A stretch of 5,589 bases of DNA from Pseudomonadota bacterium (GTDB lineage: Bacteria; Pseudomonadota; Alphaproteobacteria; Acetobacterales; Acetobacteraceae), in assembly GCA_023390705.1 (NCBI GenBank), contig JAEWCI010000374.1, positions 1 to 5,589 on the forward strand, written 5' to 3'. Shown here piece by piece: positions 1 through 5,587 of this stretch. Within the stretch, counting starts at the first letter, position 1, and each line of letters opens with the position of its first letter. A program made the position numbers and the translations under genes. The notes below the pieces were generated by a model. It was not told where the DNA came from and did not search any database. It was given only the letters and a program-made list of their open reading frames with translations.

Positions 1-40
1 CCAAGCCGGCGGATGCCGGCGCCCGGCGTCTGAGGGCTCA
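1..40. repeat. 40-bp direct repeat, copy 1
   Basis: This stretch matches positions 101-140 at 39 of 40 bases; the only difference is an a at position 4 against a g at 104. The unit contains GCCGGC-GGAT-GCCGGC, a self-complementary hairpin with a 4-nt loop, and ends in a conserved GTCTGAGGGCTCA. The window starts here, so the true left edge of the repeat may lie outside. It could be a tandem duplication of a gene-end segment or one member of a dispersed intergenic repeat family; the window cannot separate these. Confidence 0.85.
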
Positions 41-42
41 TG

Positions 43-64
43 AAAAAGCGGCCCGGCAGGGCCG
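43..64 (-). terminator. Rho-independent terminator of the leftward glycosyltransferase-methyltransferase unit
   Basis: Read on the minus strand, the arms CGGCCC (64-59) and GGGCCG (54-49) form a perfect 6-bp G/C stem with a TGCC loop. They are followed by C and then TTTTT (47-43). The T-run lies directly after the stem in the minus-strand direction, as expected for intrinsic termination. It sits about 74 nt downstream of the fkbM stop at 138 and between the two 40-bp repeats. No comparable T-run exists in the plus direction. Confidence 0.7.
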
Positions 65-65
65 A

Positions 66-97
66 GCGGCCGGATGGCCGCCGCGGCTCATGCCGCG
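66..97. repeat. Two adjacent perfect hairpins with 4-nt loops
   Basis: GCGGCC (66-71) and GGCCGC (76-81) pair around the loop GGAT. Directly next to them, CGCGGC (82-87) and GCCGCG (92-97) pair around TCAT. With the terminator hairpin (49-64) and the hairpin in repeat copy 2 (105-120), four 6-bp stems with 4-nt loops lie almost end to end over about 70 bp. Positions 66-96 resemble 5509-5539 after dnaQ. The role is unknown; transcript-end stabilisation or a mobile intergenic repeat are possible. Confidence 0.6.
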
Positions 98-100
98 CAG

Positions 101-140
101 CCAGGCCGGCGGATGCCGGCGCCCGGCGTCTGAGGGCTCA
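101..140. repeat. 40-bp direct repeat, copy 2, ending on the fkbM stop codon
   Basis: This is the second copy of the 40-bp repeat, starting exactly 100 bp after copy 1. Its last three bases (138-140) are the TGA stop codon of the minus-strand FkbM methyltransferase, so repeat and gene abut with a 3-bp overlap. The hairpin arms are 105-110 and 115-120 with loop GGAT. Confidence 0.85.
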
Positions 141-866
141 AAGCGTCCCATGGATATCCCACCACTCGCCGGGCGGGCCGACATAGTCGAAGGATTCCGT
201 GCGGACGAACCGGGTAAACCATTCCAGCGCCGGTTCCAGCTCCACCCAGCGTTCCGGTAGCTCATCACCGAACAGGCCGGAATCGCGGCCGGAAAAGCTC
301 TTGTGGACGTAGCGGCCCTCGCGCGGCGGGTTGGGCGGCACTGCCCAGCGCTTGTCGCCCTGCGGCACCGCCTTGAAGCGCCGGTAGCCGAGCGCATGCA
401 GGTCCCGGAAGGCCTGCGGCCCGTATTCCTCCACCGAGATGTAGCGCGGCACCGCCGCCATGCCGCGCATCTGCGCCAGTACCAGCCGGTCGGCGCCCTC
501 GATGTCGATCTTCAGGTAGTGCGGCAACCCGTACTGGGCGAAGAGGTCCTGCACCGTGATGCAGGGGATTTCCAGCGTGTGGAAGCGCGTGCCCTGCCGG
601 GTGCCATAGGCGGGGTCGAAGGAGGACCAGTGGTCGTTCTCCTCGTTCACGTAGAAGGTGGCGGTGCGCGCCTCGGTCCAGATGCCGGTGTTCAGCAGCA
701 CCAGCCGTCCTTCGCCGATAGCCCCCGCCAGCTTCTCCCGCAGCGCATTGCAGAGCAGCGGGTTGGCCTCCACGCCGACGACCCGGAAGCCCTTGGCCAG
801 ATAGAATTCGGTGTCCTCGCCCTGGTTGGCGCCCAGGTCGAAGATCAGGTCGGGGTGGCTTTGCAT
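138..866 (-). CDS. FkbM family SAM-dependent methyltransferase
   Basis: A 242-residue protein that fits the FkbM family of class I methyltransferases, which often O-methylate sugars or other hydroxyls in polysaccharide and natural-product pathways. The SAM-binding motif FDLGANQGEDTEFY lies at residues 9-22, the acidic residue after strand 2 in VEANP at about 33, and the family hallmark YLKIDIEGAD at 117-126. The C-terminal tail holds SGLFGDELP (196-204) and WWDIHG (235-240). The ATG at 866 is chosen because the domain begins within ten residues and GGAAAG (881-876) lies 9 nt upstream. The frame stays open far upstream to 1583, but that part is a shadow of the glycosyltransferase. The stop coincides with the end of a 40-bp repeat, and a terminator follows. 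It probably acts with the upstream GT61 enzyme on the same glycan, which is inferred from position only. The substrate is unknown. Confidence 0.88.
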   Translation of the reverse strand: MQSHPDLIFDLGANQGEDTEFYLAKGFRVVGVEANPLLCNALREKLAGAIGEGRLVLLNTGIWTEARTATFYVNEENDHWSSFDPAYGTRQGTRFHTLEIPCITVQDLFAQYGLPHYLKIDIEGADRLVLAQMRGMAAVPRYISVEEYGPQAFRDLHALGYRRFKAVPQGDKRWAVPPNPPREGRYVHKSFSGRDSGLFGDELPERWVELEPALEWFTRFVRTESFDYVGPPGEWWDIHGTL

Positions 867-2238
867 GGCCGGGCGCTTTCCGGGACTGTTTGCGGGGCGG
901 GTCGGGCATGATGGCACAAGGGGCGGGTGGCGGCCCGGTGGCGGCAGGCGTGCCGCAGGGCGCCAGCCTTGCCAGCCTGGCCGCCACGGCTTCCGCGGCG
1001 CTGGCATAGCCGGGCTGTTGCGGGTGGGCTGCGGCATGCTCCCGCAGGGTGCGGTGCCAGAAGCCGAGATACTCGGCCTCCACCGCCGCCCGCGCGGCTT
1101 CGGGCGGCGGCACCAGGCCGGGCGGCAGCAGCCCCAGATCCCGCAGCCCCGCCAGCACCGCCGCGACATCCAGCGCCACCGGCTGGTGCTCCAGCCCCAC
1201 TTCCGGGCAGGCAGGCGCGGCGATGCCGGCATCCGGCCCCCAGATGTAACTCGCCCGCGCCCCGATTGCCTCGTCGCAGAGCTGGTAGGCGGGTGGCACC
1301 AGATGGGCGGCGACGCCCACCAGCATGGGTTCCGGCGCGCCGAACACGCTCCAGTGCAGGGCGGAGCCGATCTGCCCGACCAGGCAGCCATGCCGCCGCA
1401 CCAGCGCCACCGCCCCGGCCAGGTCCAGCTCCTCCGGATAGGCGATGGCGAAGCCGGCCTGGCGCAGCACGGCTTCCAGCGCCGCCTCCCCGGCGATGCC
1501 GCGCACCCAGCCGCGCCGGGCGAAGCGGCTGCGCGAGAGATAGAGCGGCTGGCCGCTGCGCGGCACGGCTGGCGCCGCCGCATCGCCGATGCGCCGCGCC
1601 GTCTCCGCCCATGCCTGGGAGGAGGACCAGAAGCAGATGCTGGAAGGATAGGGCAGGATCAGCTCCCTCACCCTTGTGGGCCGCTCGACGAAGAGCAGCG
1701 CTTCCTCCGGAATGCCGGCGGCGGCGAGCATGGCCCGCATCAGCGGCGTCAGGCCCTGGCATGCGCCGATGAAGGCGATGCGCCGCGCCCCGGCATGCGG
1801 CCAGGCCCAGAGCCGCGACAGCCCGTCGATGATGAAATGGCCATGATGCGCCGGCAGGTAGCCGCCCCACAGCACCGTCTCCTCCAGGGTGAGTTCGGGC
1901 GGCGTGGGCGGGCCATCCTCCAGCCGCACCACCGGCAGGAACTGCGCCCATTGATACAGGCCGGAGGCGGCTAGGAAGCGGCCCTCGGCATCCTGCGCGC
2001 CACCACTGTACCACTGTGCCTGATAGGGGCCGGCGGGAATGAGCACGGCGCCGGCATGGCGCGCGACCGGCAGCGCGGTGGCCGGGAACATGGCCAGCGC
2101 CCCGCCCATGCCCCGGGTATGGGTCACCACCTCCGCCGGGAAGCCGAGCAGCGCCGCCGGGCGCGGCGGGTGGCGGGGCAGGCCGGCCAGGGCGGGGAAG
2201 GGGTCCAGGGCCGGGGCGGCCTCGGCGGGGCTGGACAA
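265..2238 (-). CDS. Glycosyltransferase family 61 (DUF563) protein with an abnormal 3' end
   Basis: Residues about 110-310 match the GT61/DUF563 pattern. HHGHFIIDGLSRLW (131-144) is the family's GHxxxD-type motif. PLYLSRSRFARRGW (231-244), the GF-x-YPEEL segment (262-271), and CLVGQIGSALHWSVFG (285-300) resemble the conserved LSR, glutamate-rich and GxxGxxL parts. The enzyme would transfer a sugar to a surface or extracellular glycan; donor and acceptor are unknown. No signal peptide or membrane helix is evident. Start: TTG at 2238, because AGGAG (2252-2248) lies 9 nt upstream; a TTG at 2298 would add 20 arginine- and proline-rich residues without a good ribosome site. Convincing GT61 sequence ends near residue 427 (about 958), yet the frame has no stop until 265. 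From about 866 it reads through the FkbM gene out of frame, giving 657 residues with a nonsense-like Arg/Gly/Pro-rich tail. A one-base frameshift is likely: in a second frame the gene would stop at 845, overlapping the FkbM start by 22 nt. The domain call is solid; the 3' boundary is not. Confidence 0.7.
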   Translation of the reverse strand: MSSPAEAAPALDPFPALAGLPRHPPRPAALLGFPAEVVTHTRGMGGALAMFPATALPVARHAGAVLIPAGPYQAQWYSGGAQDAEGRFLAASGLYQWAQFLPVVRLEDGPPTPPELTLEETVLWGGYLPAHHGHFIIDGLSRLWAWPHAGARRIAFIGACQGLTPLMRAMLAAAGIPEEALLFVERPTRVRELILPYPSSICFWSSSQAWAETARRIGDAAAPAVPRSGQPLYLSRSRFARRGWVRGIAGEAALEAVLRQAGFAIAYPEELDLAGAVALVRRHGCLVGQIGSALHWSVFGAPEPMLVGVAAHLVPPAYQLCDEAIGARASYIWGPDAGIAAPACPEVGLEHQPVALDVAAVLAGLRDLGLLPPGLVPPPEAARAAVEAEYLGFWHRTLREHAAAHPQQPGYASAAEAVAARLARLAPCGTPAATGPPPAPCAIMPDPPRKQSRKAPGHAKPPRPDLRPGRQPGRGHRILSGQGLPGRRRGGQPAALQCAAGEAGGGYRRRTAGAAEHRHLDRGAHRHLLRERGERPLVLLRPRLWHPAGHALPHAGNPLHHGAGPLRPVRVAALPEDRHRGRRPAGTGADARHGGGAALHLGGGIRAAGLPGPACARLPALQGGAAGRQALGSAAQPAARGPLRPQELFRPRFRPVR

Positions 2239-2247
2239 GCGGTCGGG

Positions 2248-2252
2248 CTCCT
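2248..2252 (-). promoter_or_regulatory. Ribosome binding site deciding the TTG start of the glycosyltransferase
   Basis: On the minus strand AGGAG is followed by 9 nt and then TTG at 2238. It is the only strong Shine-Dalgarno-like match near the 5' end of this frame, which has no early ATG (the first in-frame ATG is at residue 44). It therefore argues for TTG 2238 over TTG 2298. Confidence 0.5.
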
Positions 2253-2302
2253 GTCGCGGGACGGGGAGGGGTAGAGCCTGAAGGCGCCGCCGGCACAACC
2301 AG

Positions 2303-2322
2303 GGTACCCCCAGGGGGGTACC
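2303..2322. promoter_or_regulatory. Perfect 9-bp inverted repeat, candidate operator or hairpin
   Basis: Arms GGTACCCCC (2303-2311) and GGGGGTACC (2314-2322) are exact reverse complements separated by AG. The palindrome lies 64 bp upstream of the preferred TTG start of the leftward gene and 157 bp upstream of the rightward methyltransferase start. It could be a regulator binding site for the divergent promoters, or a hairpin in the 5' untranslated RNA of the glycosyltransferase. If translation began at TTG 2298 it would sit next to the start. The symmetry is seen directly; the function is inferred. Confidence 0.45.
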
Positions 2323-2479
2323 GATGTGCCGCGAGGGGGGCTGGGCATTCCGGCACGCCAGCCTGATTGTGCCTCACCGCAGGCGGCGTCGCCCGGCACC
2401 TTCCCGCCGCCCGGGGCCAACTTGCCCACCGCCGGCCCGGCCCATACCTTCCGGGCCGAAGGGGGAGCTGGACAGGCCG

Positions 2480-3259
2480 ATGGACAAGCTGACCGCCCAG
2501 CTCGCCCAGTGGCAGCGGGGCATCGCGCCGGAGCTGCATTTCTGGGACCAGTGGCTCGCCACTGGCGGCCTTTCCTGGCCCGATGATTTCCGCGCCCGCA
2601 TGGACCCCGCCACGCCGCTCGACCCCCGCATCGCGGAATTGCTGCGCGGCCTTGGCCGGGACAGGGCGCGGCTGCTGGATGTCGGGGCCGGGCCGGTGAC
2701 TTCCCTGGGCCACCAACTGCCCGGCATGGCGCTGGAGATCACCGCCACGGACCCGCTGGGCGCGCTCTATGCCGAACTCTGTGCCCGCCACGGCGTCGCG
2801 CCGCCCTGTCCCACCGGCTTCGCGGTGGCCGAGGACCTGGCCAGCTTCTTCCCCGCGGGCGGCTTCGACCTGGTGCATTGCCGCAACGCGCTGGACCATT
2901 CCTTCGACCCGCTGCGCGGGATCGAGCAGATGCTGGCGGTGACCCGCACCGGTGGGCTGGTGCTGCTGCGGCATTTCCCGAACGAGGCCGAGACCGAGGG
3001 CTACAGCGGCTTCCACCAGTTCAACTTCGACCTGCGCGAGGGCCGCTTCCTCATCTGGAACCGCGAGGGGGTGGTGGATGTCGCCGCCGCCCTGCGCTGC
3101 CCCTGTACCGTCACGCCCCGACAGGCGGAAATGCTGGAAGTGGTGATCGAGAAGACCGGCGATTCCCCGGCCGATCCCGGCGAGGGCGCCGCCCGGCTGG
3201 CCGCTTACCTGGCCGCCTTCGTCGGCGTGCTCGGCACCCCGGCGCTGCCGCCCCATTGA
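2480..3259 (+). CDS. Class I SAM-dependent methyltransferase (Methyltransf_11-like), unknown substrate
   Basis: A 259-residue protein with a Rossmann-type methyltransferase domain. Motif I is LLDVGAGP (65-72). The acidic residue that would hold the SAM ribose is D91 in TATDPL. FDLVHCRNALDH (129-140) is the motif IV region, and GGLVLLRHF (158-166) matches the strand after it in the Methyltransf_11 family. An N-terminal segment of about 60 residues and the C-terminal part FHQFNFDLREGRFLIW (178-193) may form substrate contacts. There are no membrane segments. ATG 2480 is chosen because recognisable sequence starts there and GGGGGAG (2461-2467) lies upstream, though 12 nt is a long gap. It stops 31 nt before the preferred aroE start, so co-transcription is likely. 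Facing a GT61/FkbM pair, it may also modify a glycan, but this is inferred from position only. Confidence 0.8.
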   Translation: MDKLTAQLAQWQRGIAPELHFWDQWLATGGLSWPDDFRARMDPATPLDPRIAELLRGLGRDRARLLDVGAGPVTSLGHQLPGMALEITATDPLGALYAELCARHGVAPPCPTGFAVAEDLASFFPAGGFDLVHCRNALDHSFDPLRGIEQMLAVTRTGGLVLLRHFPNEAETEGYSGFHQFNFDLREGRFLIWNREGVVDVAAALRCPCTVTPRQAEMLEVVIEKTGDSPADPGEGAARLAAYLAAFVGVLGTPALPPH

Positions 3260-3290
3260 CCCCGCGGCGATGGCACGGCTTGCTGGCGGC

Positions 3291-4181
3291 ATGCCGATCC
3301 TGACTGGTCATGCACGCCTTGCCGGCATCCTGGGCTGGCCCGTGGCGCATTCCCGTTCCCCGCGCCTGCACGGGCTGTGGCTGCGCCGCCATGGCATCGA
3401 CGGTGCCTATGTGCCCCTGCCGGTGCGGCCGGAGCGATTCGCCGATGCGGTGCGGTCGCTGGCCGACCTTGGCTTCCGCGGCGCCAATGTCACCATCCCG
3501 CACAAGGAAGCCGGTTTCGCGGTCTGCGACGAGGTTTCCGCGCGGGCCCGCCGCGCCGGGGCGGTGAACACGCTGGTCTTCAAGGATGGTCGCATCCGTG
3601 GCGACAACACCGATGGCTGGGGCTTCCTGGAAAGCATCCGCGAACATCTGCCGGGCTGGCGCGCCGATGCCGGGCCGGCGGTGCTGCTGGGTGCCGGCGG
3701 CTCGGCGCGGGCCATCGCCGCGGCGCTGCTGGATGCCGGCTGCCCGCGCCTGACCCTGGTGAACCGCACCCCCGCCCGCGCCGAGGCGCTGGCGCGCGAA
3801 CTGGGCGGCCCGGTCGAGGTGGCCGCCGCGCCGCCGCTGGGGAATGCGGCGCTGCTGGTCAACACCACCTCGCTCGGCATGCAGGGCCAGCCACCGCTGG
3901 AGATCGACCTGGCGCCGCTGCCAGCAAGCGCGGTGGTAGCGGATATCGTCTATGTCCCGCGCGAGACGCCGCTGGTGACGGCGGCCCGGGCGCGCGGCCT
4001 GGCCGGGGTGGAGGGCCTGGGGATGCTGCTGCACCAGGCGCGGCCGGGCTTCGAGGCTTGGTTCGGCGCCAGGCCGGTGGTGGATGCGGAGCTGCGCGCG
4101 TTCGTCGGCGGGGACATACCCCTCCACGCATCGGATCGCGCCGCGCCGCAGGCCGCGGAGCGGCCGGGGAGCGGAGCGTGA
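3291..4181 (+). CDS. aroE: Shikimate dehydrogenase (NADP-dependent), AroE
   Basis: AroE reduces 3-dehydroshikimate to shikimate with NADPH in the cytoplasmic pathway to chorismate and the aromatic amino acids. Numbering from ATG 3291 (296 residues): SRSP at 21-24 supplies the shikimate-binding serines. NVTIPHKE (66-73) carries catalytic K72, VNT (92-94) holds the conserved Asn, and GDNTDGWGF (104-112) carries catalytic D108. The NADP-binding loop is GAGGSARA (134-141), with NRT at 158-160 contacting the 2'-phosphate. GLGMLLHQA (242-250) contains the conserved Gln. Length is near the usual 270-290. The tail from about residue 275 is a poorly conserved Ala/Arg/Pro stretch. An in-frame ATG at 3270 would add seven residues; neither start has a clear ribosome site, and 3291 fits the family's N-terminus better. 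coaE follows after 19 nt. Confidence 0.95.
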   Translation: MPILTGHARLAGILGWPVAHSRSPRLHGLWLRRHGIDGAYVPLPVRPERFADAVRSLADLGFRGANVTIPHKEAGFAVCDEVSARARRAGAVNTLVFKDGRIRGDNTDGWGFLESIREHLPGWRADAGPAVLLGAGGSARAIAAALLDAGCPRLTLVNRTPARAEALARELGGPVEVAAAPPLGNAALLVNTTSLGMQGQPPLEIDLAPLPASAVVADIVYVPRETPLVTAARARGLAGVEGLGMLLHQARPGFEAWFGARPVVDAELRAFVGGDIPLHASDRAAPQAAERPGSGA

Positions 4182-4200
4182 AGCCGGTGCACCGGACGCC

Positions 4201-4791
4201 ATGAAGATACTGGGGCTGACCGGCGGCATCGGCATGGGCAAGTCCACCGCCACCGCCACGCTGCGCCGGCTGCACGTGCCGGTCTTCGACGCCGATGCGG
4301 CGGTGCATCAGCTTCAGGCCAAGGGCGGCCGCGCCGTCGGGCCGATTGGCGCCGCCTTTCCCGGCACGGTGCGCGAAGGCAAGGTGGACCGCGAGGCGCT
4401 GCGCCGCGCCGTGCTGGGCGACAGCGCGGCGCTGAAGCGCCTGGAGCGCATCGTCCACCCGCTGGTGCGCGATGCCGAGCGCCGCCTGATCGCCGCCGCC
4501 CGCCGCAGGGGCGAGCGGCTGGTGGTGCTGGACGTGCCGCTGCTGTTCGAAACCAAGGGGGCCGGCCGCTGCGACGCCGTCATCGTGGTGACGGCACCGG
4601 CCGCGGTGCAGCGCTGGCGCGTGCTGCGCCGCCCCGGCATGACGGAGGAAAGGCTGCGCTACATCCTCTCCCGCCAGATGCCGGACAGGGAGAAGCGCCG
4701 CCGCGCCGATTACCTCGTGCATACCGGCCTGTCGCGCCATTTCGCGCAGCGCGCCATCCGGGCCATCGTCAGGAAATACCGCAAGACATGA
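4201..4791 (+). CDS. coaE: Dephospho-CoA kinase, CoaE
   Basis: CoaE phosphorylates the 3'-hydroxyl of dephospho-CoA with ATP, the last step of coenzyme A synthesis, in the cytoplasm. The 196-residue length is typical. The start of the protein is the family signature GLTGGIGMGKST (5-16), a P-loop with K14 and S15. VFDADAAVH (28-36) holds the conserved aspartates of the substrate-binding region. HPLV (86-89), VLDVPLLFE (109-117) and the lid/C-terminal region SRQMPDREKRRRADYLV (157-173) are all characteristic. After the last motif this protein has HTG where many homologues have DTG or DNG. ATG 4201 lies 19 nt after the aroE stop with only a weak ribosome site, so translation may be coupled to aroE. 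Its TGA overlaps the dnaQ start as ATGA. Confidence 0.96.
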   Translation: MKILGLTGGIGMGKSTATATLRRLHVPVFDADAAVHQLQAKGGRAVGPIGAAFPGTVREGKVDREALRRAVLGDSAALKRLERIVHPLVRDAERRLIAAARRRGERLVVLDVPLLFETKGAGRCDAVIVVTAPAAVQRWRVLRRPGMTEERLRYILSRQMPDREKRRRADYLVHTGLSRHFAQRAIRAIVRKYRKT

Positions 4792-5498
4792 CGCGCCAGA
4801 TCCTGCTGGACACCGAGACCACCGGGCTGGACCCGCTGACCGGCGACCGCGTGCTGGAAGTGGCGGCGATCGAGCTGGTGAACCTGCTGCCGACCGGGCG
4901 GCACTTCCACAGCCTGGTCAACCCGGAACGGGACGTGCCGGCCGAGAGCACGCGCATCCACGGCTTCACCAACGAGCATCTGCGCGACAAGCCGAAATTC
5001 GCCGAGATCGTGGAGGAGCTGGAAGCCTTCCTGGCGGATTCCGCCATCATCGCCCACAATGCACCCTTCGATTTCGGCTTCCTGGATGCCGAACTGCTGC
5101 GCTGCAACCGGCCGAAGCTGGACCGCGCGCGGATGATCGACACGCTGGAGATGGCGAAGAAGCGCTTTCCCGGCATGCCGAACAACCTCGACGCGCTGTG
5201 CCGGCGCTTCAACATCGACAATTCCATGCGCACCAGCCACAACGCGCTGCTGGACGTGAAATTGCTGGCGCATGTCTATCTGGAGCTGATGGGCGGCCGC
5301 CAGCCCGGCCTCCATCTGGCCGCCAGCGTCGCCGTGCCGGTGGTAACGGCGGTGGATGGCTTGCAGGGCGCGCGCACGCCGCGGCCGATCATGCCCAGCG
5401 AGGCGGAACTGGCGGCGCATGCCACCTTCCTGAAGAAGCTGAAGGAACCGCTCTGGCTCAAGCCGCCCTTTGCGGCGGATACGGGCGGCGGCGAATAG
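4788..5498 (+). CDS. dnaQ: DNA polymerase III epsilon subunit, 3'-5' proofreading exonuclease, DnaQ
   Basis: DnaQ is the proofreading exonuclease of the replicative polymerase, bound to the alpha subunit in the core. All DEDDh residues are present: D8 and E10 in LLDTETTGLDP (ExoI), D95 in AHNAPFDFGFLDAEL (ExoII), and H151 and D156 in SHNALLDVK (ExoIII). The 236-residue length is close to E. coli epsilon (243). The domain ends near residue 170. The C-terminal tail (about 171-236), low in complexity with TFLKKLKEPLWLKPP near the end, would be the flexible part that contacts alpha in this family. ATG 4788 overlaps the coaE stop by 4 nt, so translation is probably coupled. The order aroE-coaE-dnaQ is well known in alphaproteobacteria and supports the chromosomal epsilon subunit rather than a plasmid or phage exonuclease. 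Confidence 0.95.
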   Translation: MTRQILLDTETTGLDPLTGDRVLEVAAIELVNLLPTGRHFHSLVNPERDVPAESTRIHGFTNEHLRDKPKFAEIVEELEAFLADSAIIAHNAPFDFGFLDAELLRCNRPKLDRARMIDTLEMAKKRFPGMPNNLDALCRRFNIDNSMRTSHNALLDVKLLAHVYLELMGGRQPGLHLAASVAVPVVTAVDGLQGARTPRPIMPSEAELAAHATFLKKLKEPLWLKPPFAADTGGGE

Positions 5499-5507
5499 CC
5501 CATGCCG

Positions 5508-5525
5508 GGCGGCCGCAGGGCCGCC
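5508..5525 (+). terminator. Hairpin after dnaQ, possible weak terminator
   Basis: GGCGGCC (5508-5514) and GGCCGCC (5519-5525) form a perfect 7-bp stem around the loop GCAG, starting 9 nt after the dnaQ stop. Only TT follows, then GGCT, so the T-run needed for a classical intrinsic terminator is missing. It may end the operon inefficiently, stabilise the 3' end, or simply be part of the repeat shared with 66-96. Confidence 0.4.
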
Positions 5526-5539
5526 TTGGCTCATGCCGC
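5509..5539. repeat. 31-bp imperfect repeat shared with positions 66-96
   Basis: Aligned without gaps in the same orientation to 66-96, 27 of 31 bases agree, including GGCTCATGCCGC at the right end. Both copies lie in the non-coding stretch beyond the last gene on their side of the window. The first hairpin is kept in both copies; the second, with loop TCAT, is shortened here to about 3 bp. Confidence 0.6.
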
Positions 5540-5543
5540 CAGA

Positions 5544-5587
5544 GCATTTTCAAGCCGGCTGGAATCAGCCGGCGACTCGGAAAATGC
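5544..5587. repeat. Nested palindromic intergenic element
   Basis: Outer arms GCATTTTC (5544-5551) and GAAAATGC (5580-5587) are exact reverse complements. Inside them GCCGGCTG (5554-5561) and CAGCCGGC (5566-5573) form a second perfect 8-bp stem around GAAT. The left side has 2 unpaired bases between the stems and the right side 6. This A/T-flanked design in a G/C-rich genome is like palindromic elements scattered between genes in many alphaproteobacteria. In RNA it would form a long stem-loop and could also help end transcription. Only one copy is in this window. Confidence 0.7.

Larger units (their letters stand above)
2239..2479. other. Divergent intergenic region
   Basis: These 241 bp separate the leftward glycosyltransferase from the rightward methyltransferase and should hold promoters for both. 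I see no convincing -35/-10 pair on either strand. The notable feature is the palindrome at 2303-2322. The plus frame of the methyltransferase is open back to an ATG at 2324, but the residues between 2324 and 2479 are Arg/Pro-rich and look non-coding. Confidence 0.5.

Noticed and set aside
1..41. Possible start of another minus-strand gene at ATG 41
   Set aside because: The ATG follows directly on the terminator T-run, has no ribosome site and lies inside the 40-bp repeat.
1..140. CRISPR-like pattern: 40-bp repeats with a 60-bp spacer
   Set aside because: Only two copies exist, the spacer is itself made of hairpins including a terminator, and no cas genes are nearby.
866..990. Programmed +1 frameshift joining GT61 and FkbM
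   Set aside because: No clear slippery sequence or stimulatory stop is visible, and the FkbM gene has its own ATG and ribosome site, so separate genes with a disturbed GT61 3' end is simpler.
811..1974. Plus-strand open frame of 387 codons opposite the glycosyltransferase
   Set aside because: The translation is rich in Arg, Gln, His and Pro with no known motif, as expected for the antisense of a GC-rich gene.
2324..2479. N-terminal extension of the methyltransferase from ATG 2324
   Set aside because: The added 52 residues are Arg/Pro-rich without family similarity, cross the divergent promoter region, and the ATG overlaps the edge of the palindrome region.
845..3292. Very long minus-strand open frame of 815 codons
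   Set aside because: It runs antisense to the plus-strand methyltransferase and out of frame through the glycosyltransferase; it is composition-driven, with no recognisable domain. Only its stop at 845 is of interest.
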